Part shown: in pieces, positions 43,513 through 52,883 of the stretch
Position numbering within the stretch: the stretch's first letter is position 1
How the letters are laid out: each line of letters starts with the position of its first letter
Assembly (NCBI GenBank): GCA_050874385.1
Contig: JBNMKO010000008.1
Location: 1 to 64,000 of the forward strand
Origin: CAG-882 sp050874385
GTDB lineage: Bacteria > Bacillota > Clostridia > Lachnospirales > Lachnospiraceae
Direction of reading: 5' to 3'
Length of the DNA stretch: 64,000 nt
Program-made: the position numbers and the translations under genes
Notes under the pieces: model-generated
What the model saw: the letters and a program-made list of their open reading frames with translations, nothing else
The model's database searches: none
Told to the model about the DNA's origin: nothing

Positions 43513-43671
43513 ATGATAAGAAAAAAGTTAAGTAAAATGTCCGTAATTCTTTTATTATTTATAGCATTGATGCCACTTTATAATTCAGTACATTTTGATA
43601 GTAATCCTTCACACGAACAAGAGGTTATATTGATTGATAATATGGAGGACTTCGATTTTATGCCAAAATAA
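43513..43671 (+). CDS. Small secreted peptide precursor, 52 aa (candidate signalling peptide)
   Basis: The start has a perfect AGGAGG seven bases upstream. The product has a basic N-terminus (MIRKKLSKM), a hydrophobic core (SVILLLFIALMPLY) and a polar tail ending EVILIDNMEDFDFMPK, the plan of an exported pro-peptide such as Phr, PapR or SHP precursors. It runs convergently into the HTH regulator gene and overlaps its 3' end by 14 bases. Tail-to-tail pairing with a large HTH/helical-repeat protein is typical of peptide-pheromone systems. The processing site and activity are unknown. Confidence 0.65.
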   Translation: MIRKKLSKMSVILLLFIALMPLYNSVHFDSNPSHEQEVILIDNMEDFDFMPK

Positions 43672-45619
43672 CCTCATATTGTCTAAGGAAAAATTGCTTA
43701 TATTCATACTCTTTTGCAAAATCACTAATGTCAATACAGATATTCAGCAGCTCCTTACTTTGTTCTGTTGAATATTTGTGTTGCATATTATTATTCCACC
43801 ATATGCCATAGATACATCTGTCAATATTATATACTCTTTTTATCTTGGCATTTTTTTGTATCACATCTGTGAAAACACTATTCGACTTATCATATTCTCC
43901 ATTGTTTCCAGCATCACTTGCAAACAGTGTTTTACAAAATTCAGCTTTTCTCATATATAGTTCACTTTTTTCATATCGTGAAGGTATATTATATATGTAT
44001 AGTAGTCTGTTACGTTCGTTTTCCTTACTTTGCATGTTTTGCAGTATAGTCATTTCGCAACCGGTTAGATATACATCTGGATTTAGCAGAATATCTTCAT
44101 ATTTTACAGAATATCCAATAATATTTTTAATTCTCTCTAAATAAGTCTTTAACGTAAATTCTCCCCTATGATAAGCAAAATTCAACTCAAGCCGCTCTAT
44201 TGTCTGCCTATTCCTTGTATATTTCATATCAAGATTTTCTTTTAATATTTGCAACAACTCTTGTTCATTTTCGGTCTTGTTCATGCCAATGGCATCGTAC
44301 ACTTTTTCAAGTATTTCCATATCTTCTGCCCTGTATGAAACAATCTCGTCCATAACAAAATCAGAGTATAACTCAAGTCTGTTGAGTATCTCGTAAAGAT
44401 TGTATCCGTGTGGTCTGCACTGCCCTAGCTCAAGCCGCCTTATTGTTTTGGCGTTACATATCCCATCCGCCAGCTTATTTTGTGTCATACCAAGCAATTT
44501 TCTGCGTTCTGCCACAACTTTCTCAAGCCTGTACACATTTGTTTCAAAATACATATATACACTATTTTTGGTGTATATATTGATGCCGGTTATATTTTCT
44601 ATATATAAAAGTATATGGCGGTATCTGTCAATTGTACTTTTTCTGTCATTTATTTTTATGCTTTTGCATATATTTTCTGCCAGCAATTTATTCATTCTAT
44701 CAATGATAATATCTGTCATATCACACAGTTCAGCCAGATAATATGTTCTTCCACCATTCCTTAACGCTTCTATAGCGTTATCGCAGTCAGAAAGCCATCT
44801 GCCATAAGTGTCCAATTCATCTGCAATATATATGAGCTCATCACAGTTATTTACGTTAAACTGTATTCTTTCCTGACTTGACAGTATACCATAATATACT
44901 GCTTTTGGGAGTATACTTGCTTTTGACAGCATGTTAAACCAGTTAGCAGACTTGATATAATCTGTTATTTCCTGAATACGTCCGGTATAGTAAATTACCG
45001 CCTGAATGTTATTTTTTTCAGCTTCAAGGCGTACAACCTGATAATAATACTCTAACAGAATATCCAGCTCCTGCACTGACAAAATGACCCTCTCATCGCT
45101 GTCAAATATTACATCTGTCCCTCGTGGAATGGTAAGCATTGCGGCTTGATGAAGTTTTTTGATAAGGTCTACTCTATTATAATTACCACATATCATGATA
45201 TAAGCCTGCATCATAAGCACAAACTGATAATCAAGTCTTTCATTACATTTCATTTTATCGATACTTTTTTGAGTACTTTCTCTGTCTGCATATTTTTTCA
45301 GTATTTTTCCTGCAAGTTCTGTATCTCCATCATTGATGGCAAACACAATGTCCATTCGTGTCTGCCAGTCATCATACTCCGATGAGAATAAAAGTATATC
45401 ACATCTCAGCCCATTGCAGCCCAATCTATCCAGCAAGCGGTTCATCATCAGCTTACTCATATATTCGCCCGAAAGTAAACTGTTCCACTCTTCACTGTCA
45501 CATAAACCAAAAGTCAACTGCTCTGCTGTAATACCATAACTATTCATAGTATCCTCAATAAATCTGAAAAATCCTTCATTATCCTTAGTAAATATTTGTT
45601 TATATTTTTCTTTTTCCAT
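43658..45619 (-). CDS. Large HTH/helical-repeat regulator (RNPP/Rgg-like layout)
   Basis: This 653-residue protein has a degenerate HTH-like segment at about 20-70 (ITAEQLTFGLCDSEEWNSLL), a helical repeat region at about 80-350, and a clear XRE-type HTH at about 370-425 (ERRKLLGMTQNKLADGICNA, KTIRRLELGQCRP). Another helical region reaches the C-terminus. Helical-repeat XRE proteins often bind secreted peptides after re-import. The convergent overlapping gene encodes such a peptide. ATG 45619 has a weak ribosome site (GAGATAAAG). The AT-rich composition differs from the flanking genes. Confidence 0.7.
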   Translation of the reverse strand: MEKEKYKQIFTKDNEGFFRFIEDTMNSYGITAEQLTFGLCDSEEWNSLLSGEYMSKLMMNRLLDRLGCNGLRCDILLFSSEYDDWQTRMDIVFAINDGDTELAGKILKKYADRESTQKSIDKMKCNERLDYQFVLMMQAYIMICGNYNRVDLIKKLHQAAMLTIPRGTDVIFDSDERVILSVQELDILLEYYYQVVRLEAEKNNIQAVIYYTGRIQEITDYIKSANWFNMLSKASILPKAVYYGILSSQERIQFNVNNCDELIYIADELDTYGRWLSDCDNAIEALRNGGRTYYLAELCDMTDIIIDRMNKLLAENICKSIKINDRKSTIDRYRHILLYIENITGINIYTKNSVYMYFETNVYRLEKVVAERRKLLGMTQNKLADGICNAKTIRRLELGQCRPHGYNLYEILNRLELYSDFVMDEIVSYRAEDMEILEKVYDAIGMNKTENEQELLQILKENLDMKYTRNRQTIERLELNFAYHRGEFTLKTYLERIKNIIGYSVKYEDILLNPDVYLTGCEMTILQNMQSKENERNRLLYIYNIPSRYEKSELYMRKAEFCKTLFASDAGNNGEYDKSNSVFTDVIQKNAKIKRVYNIDRCIYGIWWNNNMQHKYSTEQSKELLNICIDISDFAKEYEYKQFFLRQYEVILA

Positions 45620-45835
45620 GCTTTATCTCAATTTATAAATCGTATTTTTTATGAACTCAGCCATTAAAACTAATTGTTTTATAGAATAATAGCACCATAA
45701 TAGTTATTTTACAATATATCCTAAAAGATATCGTATGAAAGTTACCATAAAAAATTGAGTAGATTTATAAATTTGTAAAGTAAAGTGTTATTAACGCAAA
45801 TAAATTAATTATATAACTGCTTAGTTGTTTTGTAT

Positions 45836-45896
45836 AGGGACACTTTATATGAAAGAAACGAGATAATTATTGGGAAAAAATTTTTAAAGTGTCCCT
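45836..45896. repeat. Palindrome with AGGGACACTTTA arms, copy 2
   Basis: Left arm 45836-45847 and right arm 45885-45896 are perfect 12-base inverted repeats around a 37-base centre. With 43380-43444 it brackets the peptide/regulator pair. It also lies about 100 bases before the lipoprotein gene. Otherwise 45620-45993 shows no gene. Confidence 0.75.
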
Positions 45897-45993
45897 TGAA
45901 GTATTTGCTGCGCAATGTTACTCTTTAATTAAGGATATTTTTAGTTACAATTTGCACGTTGAAAACAAAAAAACGAGGGAGAGGGGTACTTTT

Positions 45994-48288
45994 ATGAGAA
46001 AGTTTGTTAAAACAAAATCAGCAAAAAGAGGGGTTATATTTCCCGCTGTCACATTGCTTGTGTCATGCACATTATTATTTACGGGGTGCGCTGGCAAAGC
46101 GGATAATCAGGCTAAGGGCACAAGCGGAGTAAGTGCAGATGCAGGCGCGGGTGCAAGTGGCGATAATTCGGGCAATAACTATGAGAATGTGGATTACGCC
46201 TATGTTCCAGAAGTTTCAAAGCAGGTTATCGATGATTTTGAAGCGGAGGACGGCGAGGAGATATCATGGGTGCAGGATTATTTTGTCAAAGATGGAAGGG
46301 TGTACTATATATTTAAAGCAACCAAGGATAATAAAGATAGAAAAGTCATTCTGATAAGGGATATCTCGACGGGTGAACAGAGTGTCAAGCGTCTTGATTG
46401 CGATGAAAATGGCGAATATATGCAGTTTTTTAATGCGATAAACGGCTTTGCAACGTACAGTGAAAAAGACGATATTGTATGTATATATGACGACAACTGG
46501 GAGCAGACAGGAAGTATCGATGTAAGCGGTGCGGACAATGAAATATCGGGCGGATTTTCGGGTCAGGCATCGAAATGTAAGAGCGTTGTCGTGGACAATG
46601 AAGGGAATACGGCTGTGCTTATCGGGCGGACAGTTATGTTTTTTGACAAGGATTATAAGCTCACAAGGAATATAAGTGCTCCGGACAAAATTAGTGAGGT
46701 AGATGGGCTGATAACCACACAGGGCGGAAACTGGTATGTTACATGTTACCTTATGGGTGACAGTGCAAATACGTCTGAAAAAGCAATATGCAGCATTGAT
46801 ATGCATGGTGGGACTTTTGGAGATAGTCTTGGTATTCCATACGATATCAGCTTTAACACGTCCACATATTCTGTTATGAACAGCATAGATAATAATGGAT
46901 TTTATGTTCATGGAAGCAATTATGTATATAAATATGATGAGGGTACGGGGACATTTAATAAGATGTTCTGTCCGGGCGATTATGGCATAAATATGAGCGT
47001 TCTGACAAAATTCAGCGTGGGGGATGACGGCTGTTTTTATATAGAGAATAAGGAGAGTACAAGCTCTGATATGGAGTATGAGCTTGCCGTTTTTAAGAAG
47101 GTGCCTGCGTCACAGGTTAAGGAGAGGACGCAGATTGTACTTGGAGGATTGGTTGTCAGCTCGTCACTCAATGAGCCGATTTTAAACTTTAACAAATACA
47201 ATCAGGATTACTATGTAAAAGTTAAGAGCTATCGCGATGGTGTTGACGATTATGAGGTGGCAAAACAGAATTTTTATAATGACCTTTTAAAGGGTGAGGG
47301 CGCGGATATATTCTATGTATACGAAGGGGACAACGGTATCGACATTGCAAATCTTGGGGACAAGAAAGTGGTGGCAGACCTATATGAGTTCATCGACAGT
47401 GATGACAAGATAAGCCGTGACGATTTTGCGCCAAATCTGCTCACACAGATGGAGGAGGCAGATGGAAAGCTGTATGCCTTGTATTTTGAGCCACAGTTTA
47501 GAATACTTGCCGGAAAGGCATCAATATTTGAAGGCTGTGAGTCTTGGAATTATGCAAAACTTCTTGAAATAATGAAGGCTTATCCCGATGCAGTGCCAAT
47601 CTCGGATTTAAATCGCAGCTGGGTGCTCCAGCAGTTTATGTGGTATTCCATGAGTGCGTTTTATGACAAACAGACGGGAGAGTGCAATTTTGACACGGAT
47701 GAGTTTAAAAATATGCTACAGATAGTCTCGATGGCACCGGAGCAGGTTGACTATGGAATGACAGACAGCACGCAGGGAGAAAATTCAATAGCCGCAATGA
47801 TTGACAATGACAAGGTTCTTATGTATGAGAGTTCAGACATAACATTTGATGATAAGTTGTACTTTGGAGACAGCGAGGTAAAATATCTTGGTTTTCCGTC
47901 GTCCGGCGGTACAGCAGGGGTCAGCTTCTTTTTTGGACTTGCCATAAATGAACAGTCAGCGAACAAGCAGGCGGCGTGGGAGTTTATCTCAAGCCTTCTC
48001 GACAAGGATTTCCAGATGTCCGGCATGTTCCCGATTATGAATGAGTATGTCGATGAGAAGATTAAGGATACGTTGTCAACGCAAAAGAGGGAAAATGAGT
48101 TTGAGGCGGTAAAGGAGAGAACAGATTACTTTATTGACAACTGTGTCAGCATGAGAGGTTATGACGACGATATTTATGCAATAATTGACGAGGAGGCGGC
48201 AGCGTACTTTTCGGGAGCGAGAGGACTTGACGAGACAGTAAAAATAATTCAGAACAGAGCACAGCTATATATTGAAGAGAAAAGGTAG
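45994..48288 (+). CDS. Extracellular solute-binding lipoprotein with large N-terminal extension
   Basis: This 764-residue protein starts at ATG 45994 behind GAGGGAGAGGGG. The frame open from 45889 runs through the palindrome and is not the start. It has a lipoprotein signal with lipobox LFTGC and Cys32. Residues 60-380 form a repeat-rich, beta-propeller-like region. From about 390 it follows the family 1 solute-binding fold (NEPILNFNKYNQDYYVKV, ADIFYVYEGDNGID, AWEFISSLLDKDFQ). No ABC permease genes are adjacent. The sugar or peptide bound is unknown. Confidence 0.75.
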   Translation: MRKFVKTKSAKRGVIFPAVTLLVSCTLLFTGCAGKADNQAKGTSGVSADAGAGASGDNSGNNYENVDYAYVPEVSKQVIDDFEAEDGEEISWVQDYFVKDGRVYYIFKATKDNKDRKVILIRDISTGEQSVKRLDCDENGEYMQFFNAINGFATYSEKDDIVCIYDDNWEQTGSIDVSGADNEISGGFSGQASKCKSVVVDNEGNTAVLIGRTVMFFDKDYKLTRNISAPDKISEVDGLITTQGGNWYVTCYLMGDSANTSEKAICSIDMHGGTFGDSLGIPYDISFNTSTYSVMNSIDNNGFYVHGSNYVYKYDEGTGTFNKMFCPGDYGINMSVLTKFSVGDDGCFYIENKESTSSDMEYELAVFKKVPASQVKERTQIVLGGLVVSSSLNEPILNFNKYNQDYYVKVKSYRDGVDDYEVAKQNFYNDLLKGEGADIFYVYEGDNGIDIANLGDKKVVADLYEFIDSDDKISRDDFAPNLLTQMEEADGKLYALYFEPQFRILAGKASIFEGCESWNYAKLLEIMKAYPDAVPISDLNRSWVLQQFMWYSMSAFYDKQTGECNFDTDEFKNMLQIVSMAPEQVDYGMTDSTQGENSIAAMIDNDKVLMYESSDITFDDKLYFGDSEVKYLGFPSSGGTAGVSFFFGLAINEQSANKQAAWEFISSLLDKDFQMSGMFPIMNEYVDEKIKDTLSTQKRENEFEAVKERTDYFIDNCVSMRGYDDDIYAIIDEEAAAYFSGARGLDETVKIIQNRAQLYIEEKR

Positions 48289-48391
48289 AACTTTTTTTAA
48301 AATGTGGTATAATGGGTATTGCATTGAAAAAATCGAAGATTTTTGAGATGGCACTGCGGAGTAAATAAGTAAACAAAAAAGAGGAAAGTTT

Positions 48392-49024
48392 ATGACAAGT
48401 GACACGTTATACCGAGTGAAAAAGGAAGATTTTCCTAAGCTTGAACAGCTTTTAATCAAATGTTTTGAGAAAGACCCGCTCTATGTGAGCATGATACCTG
48501 ACGAGAATGTCAGAAAAAGGCTTATGCCTGAGCTTTTTAAGTGCGATTTGAATGAGTTTTATGAGACCTGCGAGATATTCGCTGACAGCGAAGATATCAA
48601 TGGTATTCTGATTGTGTCGGATGAGGCGGAGCCTTACAATCTGGTTCATTTCTATCTGTCGGAGGTGCTTGCCGAGCTTAGGACTGATGGGTATCTTTTG
48701 AAGGAAGACCCGTCTATGAAGACACTTAGGAACTTTATTATAGGAAGAGACTATCTCAATTCGAGCTGGACAGACCAGCTTCACCAGAATAACAGACTAC
48801 ATATAATATATCTGGCGGTAAATCCTGAATTTCAGCATCACGGCATTGCGGCGAAGCTTATCGGGGAGGTTGTCGACTATGCGGACAAGCACAAGATGAT
48901 GATATCACTTGAGACACATAATCCCAAGAATGTCGATATGTACAAGCATTTCGGGTTTCAGCTGTATGACACGATACAGAAGCATTTCGAGCTTAAACAG
49001 TACTGCATGATAAAGCAGGCGTAA
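48392..49024 (+). CDS. GNAT-family N-acetyltransferase
   Basis: This 210-residue protein has the acetyl-CoA-binding motif A (LAVNPEFQHHGIAAKLIGEV), followed by SLETHNPKNVDMYKHFGFQL, the usual GNAT C-terminal strand-helix. The acceptor substrate cannot be predicted. The ATG follows GAGGAAAG. A good terminator lies 28 bases after the stop. Confidence 0.85.
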   Translation: MTSDTLYRVKKEDFPKLEQLLIKCFEKDPLYVSMIPDENVRKRLMPELFKCDLNEFYETCEIFADSEDINGILIVSDEAEPYNLVHFYLSEVLAELRTDGYLLKEDPSMKTLRNFIIGRDYLNSSWTDQLHQNNRLHIIYLAVNPEFQHHGIAAKLIGEVVDYADKHKMMISLETHNPKNVDMYKHFGFQLYDTIQKHFELKQYCMIKQA

Positions 49025-49051
49025 AAAAGTATATAATGGTGTTAAATGGTA

Positions 49052-49080
49052 AAAATCCCCTTGCATAAAAGGGGATTTTG
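49052..49080 (+). terminator. Intrinsic terminator after the GNAT gene
   Basis: The arms aaaatcccc and ggggatttt (9 bp, perfect) enclose a 10-base loop and are followed by T-rich sequence. Confidence 0.8.
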
Positions 49081-49169
49081 TCATACTATATTATTAAAAT
49101 GGTATCATGGTCAAAAAGGTCGGGATATCAATAAAAATTCAGTTTTTATTTTAACCACGGAGGTGTTGT

Positions 49170-51647
49170 ATGGATACGGTTGTTTTTAACAAGGAGGACT
49201 TTAAGAAGTCCGTGTTAGACAATGTAAAGAATATTTACAGAAAGAATATCGATGAGGCTACCAAGCAGCAGGTATTTCAGGCTGTGGCGTATGCCGTTAA
49301 GGATATGATTATTGACAGATGGATTGCCACTCAGAAGGAATACGAGAAGCAGGATGTAAAGACTGTTTACTATATGTCAATGGAGTTCCTTATGGGACGA
49401 GCACTTGGCAACAATATGATTAACCTTTGCTGTTATAAGGAGGTCAAGGAGGTTCTTGACGAGCTCGGCTTTGACATCAATGTTATAGAGGACCAGGAGC
49501 CGGATGCGGCACTTGGAAACGGAGGTCTTGGAAGACTTGCAGCATGTTTCCTCGACTCTCTTTCAACACTTGGCTATCCGGCTTATGGCTGTGGTATCAG
49601 ATACAAGTACGGAATGTTCAAGCAGGAGATTAGGGACGGATATCAGGTAGAGGTTCCTGATAACTGGTTAAAGGACGGCAACCCATTTGAGGTTAAGCGT
49701 TCAGAGTACGCTGTCGAGGTCAAGTTCGGCGGATATGTAAGATGCTACAGAGGAGAGGACGGAAGAGACCATTTCGTTCAGGAGAACTACCAGTGTGTAA
49801 ACGCTGTTCCTTACGACCTTCCTATTGTCGGCTATGGCAACAATGTGGTAAATACACTCAGAATCTGGGATGCAGAGCCTATACAGCACTTCAACCTTGA
49901 CTTCTTTGACAAGGGAGATTACCAGAAGGCTACAGAGCAGGAAAATCTTGCAAAGAACATCGTTGAGGTTCTCTACCCTAACGACAACCACTATGCGGGC
50001 AAGGAGTTAAGACTCAAGCAGCAGTACTTCTTCATCTCCGCAAGCGTTCAGAGAGCAGTTGCAAAGTTCAAGGAGAAGCACAGCGACATTCACCAGTTCC
50101 CGGAGAAGGTTTGCTTCCAGCTCAATGATACACATCCTACAGTTGCAGTCGCAGAGCTTATGAGAATACTTATCGACGAAGAGGGACTTGAGTGGGATGA
50201 GGCATGGGATATCACAACAAAGACATGCGCTTACACTAACCATACAATCATGGCGGAGGCACTTGAGAAGTGGCCTATCGAGCTTTTCTCAAGACTTCTT
50301 CCTAGAATATATCAGATTGTCGAGGAGATTAACAGACGTTTTGTCGAGAAGATTAAGACAATGTACCCGGGCAATCAGGAGAAAATCCGCAAGATGGCAA
50401 TTGTGTACGATGGACAGGTTAAGATGGCTCACCTTGCAATCGCAGCAGGCTTCTCCGTAAACGGTGTTGCAAAGCTCCACACAGAGATACTTGAGAAGCA
50501 GGAGTTAAAGGACTTCTACGAGATGATGCCGGAAAAGTTCAACAATAAGACAAATGGTATCACACAGAGACGTTTCCTTCTCCATGGAAATCCACTTCTT
50601 GCCGACTGGGTTACAAATAAGATTGGCGATGACTGGATTACAGACCTTCCACAGCTTAGCAAGCTCAAGGTATACGTTGACGATGAGTTAAGCCAGAGCG
50701 AGTTCATGCAGATTAAGTACCGCAACAAGATTCGTCTTGCCGAGTACATCAAGGAGCACAACGGTATTGACGTTGACCCTCGCTCAATCTTTGATGTTCA
50801 GGTAAAGAGACTTCATGAGTACAAGAGACAGCTCTTAAATATACTTCATGTAATGTATCTTTACAACCAGATAAAGGAGCATCCGGAGATGGATTTCTAT
50901 CCTAGAACATTTATTTTCGGTGCGAAGGCGGCAGCAGGCTACAAGAGAGCCAAGGCTACAATCAAGCTCATCAACAATGTGGCAAATGTTATCAACAACG
51001 ATAAGTCAATCGACGGAAAGATTAAGGTTGTATTTATCGAGAACTATCGTGTATCCAATGCCGAGATTATCTTTGCGGCAGCGGATGTCAGCGAGCAGAT
51101 TTCCACAGCTTCAAAGGAGGCATCAGGTACAGGTAATATGAAGTTCATGTTAAACGGTGCTCTCACACTTGGAACTATGGACGGCGCAAATGTTGAGATT
51201 GTAAATGAGGTAGGTGCGGACAACGCAGTAATCTTTGGTCTCAGTGCGGACGAGGTTATCCGCTACGAGAACGAGGGCGGCTACAATCCTATGGATATCT
51301 TCAACAACGATCAGGATATCAGACAGGTGCTCATGCAGCTCATCAACGGCTTCTATTCACCTGAGGACCCTGAGATGTTCAGAGAGATTTACGATTCACT
51401 TCTCCATGCACAGGGCGGCAACCGCGCTGATGTATACTTTATCCTCAAGGACTTCCGTTCTTATGCGGAGGCTCAGAAGAAGATAGAGGAGAAGTACCGC
51501 GACACCAAGGGCTGGGCTCGTTCAGCAATGCTCAACACGGCATGCAGCGGCAAGTTCACATCCGACAGAACAATCGAGGAGTATGTACACGATATCTGGC
51601 ATCTTGAGAAAGTTAAGGTTGAACTTACGGACGCAGATTGTATCTAA
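49170..51647 (+). CDS. glgP: Glycogen/maltodextrin phosphorylase
   Basis: This 825-residue protein matches the usual length of bacterial alpha-glucan phosphorylases. Recognisable segments are YMSMEFLMGRALGNNMINL near the start, EPDAALGNGGLGRLAACFLD, FQLNDTHPTVAVAELMR, and the pyridoxal-phosphate site EASGTGNMKFMLNGALT with Lys658. It releases glucose 1-phosphate from glycogen or maltodextrins using phosphate. The start has CGGAGG. The gene stands alone with its own terminator. Codon use looks strongly biased, as in highly expressed genes. Confidence 0.95.
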   Translation: MDTVVFNKEDFKKSVLDNVKNIYRKNIDEATKQQVFQAVAYAVKDMIIDRWIATQKEYEKQDVKTVYYMSMEFLMGRALGNNMINLCCYKEVKEVLDELGFDINVIEDQEPDAALGNGGLGRLAACFLDSLSTLGYPAYGCGIRYKYGMFKQEIRDGYQVEVPDNWLKDGNPFEVKRSEYAVEVKFGGYVRCYRGEDGRDHFVQENYQCVNAVPYDLPIVGYGNNVVNTLRIWDAEPIQHFNLDFFDKGDYQKATEQENLAKNIVEVLYPNDNHYAGKELRLKQQYFFISASVQRAVAKFKEKHSDIHQFPEKVCFQLNDTHPTVAVAELMRILIDEEGLEWDEAWDITTKTCAYTNHTIMAEALEKWPIELFSRLLPRIYQIVEEINRRFVEKIKTMYPGNQEKIRKMAIVYDGQVKMAHLAIAAGFSVNGVAKLHTEILEKQELKDFYEMMPEKFNNKTNGITQRRFLLHGNPLLADWVTNKIGDDWITDLPQLSKLKVYVDDELSQSEFMQIKYRNKIRLAEYIKEHNGIDVDPRSIFDVQVKRLHEYKRQLLNILHVMYLYNQIKEHPEMDFYPRTFIFGAKAAAGYKRAKATIKLINNVANVINNDKSIDGKIKVVFIENYRVSNAEIIFAAADVSEQISTASKEASGTGNMKFMLNGALTLGTMDGANVEIVNEVGADNAVIFGLSADEVIRYENEGGYNPMDIFNNDQDIRQVLMQLINGFYSPEDPEMFREIYDSLLHAQGGNRADVYFILKDFRSYAEAQKKIEEKYRDTKGWARSAMLNTACSGKFTSDRTIEEYVHDIWHLEKVKVELTDADCI

Positions 51648-51666
51648 GAAAAAAGCAATAAATAGG

Positions 51667-51705
51667 GCACTCCCTGCATAGACTATGTGCAGGGGGTGCT
51701 TTTTT
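51667..51705 (+). terminator. Terminator of glgP carrying the next gene's ribosome site
   Basis: The arms gcactccctgcat and atgtgcagggggtgc are followed by TTTTTT. The 3' arm contains AGGGGGTG (51691-51698), nine bases before the ATG of the SpoIID-like gene at 51708, so the folded hairpin would hide that site. Confidence 0.75.
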
Positions 51706-51707
51706 GT

Positions 51708-52652
51708 ATGAAAAGACAGATTAAATTTGTGCTGTACTGCATTGTGGCAGTTTTTTTTATACCATTTATGATTACACTCATACTGAGCGGAGTGGGGCTT
51801 GAGAAGGATAAAATCGGACTTGCCCTCACCTCGAAGCTGACCGGGAATGATGGAAAGAGTGCGGTGTCAGTCAGTTATTCTGTCGGCAGTGAGAATATGA
51901 ATATGGAGGAGTATGTCGCCGGGATGCTTGCTCCGGCATACGACTATTGTGATAATATTGAATTTTTAAAGACTATGGCGGTAATGTGCCGGACTTATAT
52001 GACATATTGCAATGAGAATAATAAGAAAAATGAGGCGGCATTTTACACTGATTTGCAGCTAAAAGAGCGCTGGGGAGATGAGTGGGAGGATAAGAAGGCG
52101 GCACTCACGGTTGCGGTGGAACAGACAAAGGGCGTTGTCATTACCTGTGATGGCAGCACGATTTACCCATACAGCCATACGCTCACAAGCGGATATACAA
52201 GAAATTTGAGGGAGAGCTGTAAATATCTGTGCGAGGCGGCGCAGACGCAGGACAGCACCGACGAGGGATATGTGAGTGTGTGTGATTTCACGGACAAGGA
52301 GTTTGCAGCCTTGGTAAAGAAAAATCTCGACGGTCTGTATTTTGACGAGAAGCATGCCGCAAATCAGCTACAGATAGTCGAGAAGACAACAGGCGGTTAT
52401 GTGGTGCTTATTCAGGTTGGAAACATGGTGATTGACGGGGACACCTTTGCAAAAATGCTTGGACTTGCATCGCCGTCATTTACATACAAGGAAGTGACGG
52501 ACGGCATCCGGTTTACTGTGAGGGGGCAGGGAAGCGGTTACGGGCTTTCGATATCAGGGGCAAGGCAGAAGGCTTTGGAAGGACAGTCGTATCAGGAAAT
52601 TATCAATTATTATTTTGAAAATATAACCATTCAAGGCAAAGAAAATGAATAA
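51708..52652 (+). CDS. spoIID: SpoIID-like sporulation/peptidoglycan protein
   Basis: This 314-residue protein has an N-terminal membrane segment (KFVLYCIVAVFFIPFMITLI), then a SpoIID/LytB-type domain (MEEYVAGMLAPAYD, MAVMCRTYM near 85, SHTLTSGYTR, and GQGSGYGLSISGARQKALEG near the end). SpoIID is a lytic transglycosylase of the engulfment machine. In this family the catalytic Glu is in the EEYV segment. A second engulfment-type gene follows, supporting the call. ATG 51708 uses a ribosome site inside the preceding terminator hairpin. Confidence 0.82.
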   Translation: MKRQIKFVLYCIVAVFFIPFMITLILSGVGLEKDKIGLALTSKLTGNDGKSAVSVSYSVGSENMNMEEYVAGMLAPAYDYCDNIEFLKTMAVMCRTYMTYCNENNKKNEAAFYTDLQLKERWGDEWEDKKAALTVAVEQTKGVVITCDGSTIYPYSHTLTSGYTRNLRESCKYLCEAAQTQDSTDEGYVSVCDFTDKEFAALVKKNLDGLYFDEKHAANQLQIVEKTTGGYVVLIQVGNMVIDGDTFAKMLGLASPSFTYKEVTDGIRFTVRGQGSGYGLSISGARQKALEGQSYQEIINYYFENITIQGKENE

Positions 52653-52883
52653 AAACAGATATCTTAAAGGATAATATGACAAGATATTCAAAGATAACAT
52701 CACAATATCTGTATAAAATAATTGTGTGTGGCAATCCTATTATCAAGAGTAAAGGAACTATACGGCAGGCAGCGGTATAGTTCCCGGTATAGCTCAGGAA
52801 AAATGATAATGCGAATGTACGCTGGTGACATGGCAGTGCAACTGCTAATTGTGACGGCGCAGGTTCAGCAAGAGGAGGTTGCC

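Noticed and set aside
45889..45993. Upstream extension of the lipoprotein gene
   Set aside because: The frame runs through the palindrome and would place 35 residues before a perfect lipoprotein signal sequence.
46264..46911. 215-codon minus-strand frame
   Set aside because: It is antisense to the solute-binding lipoprotein gene, with no start signal or domain.
52722..52883. N-terminal extension of the SpoIIQ-like protein
   Set aside because: No ribosome site at 52722 and no conserved sequence before the TTG at 52884, which has AGGAGG at ideal spacing and leads straight into the membrane helix.
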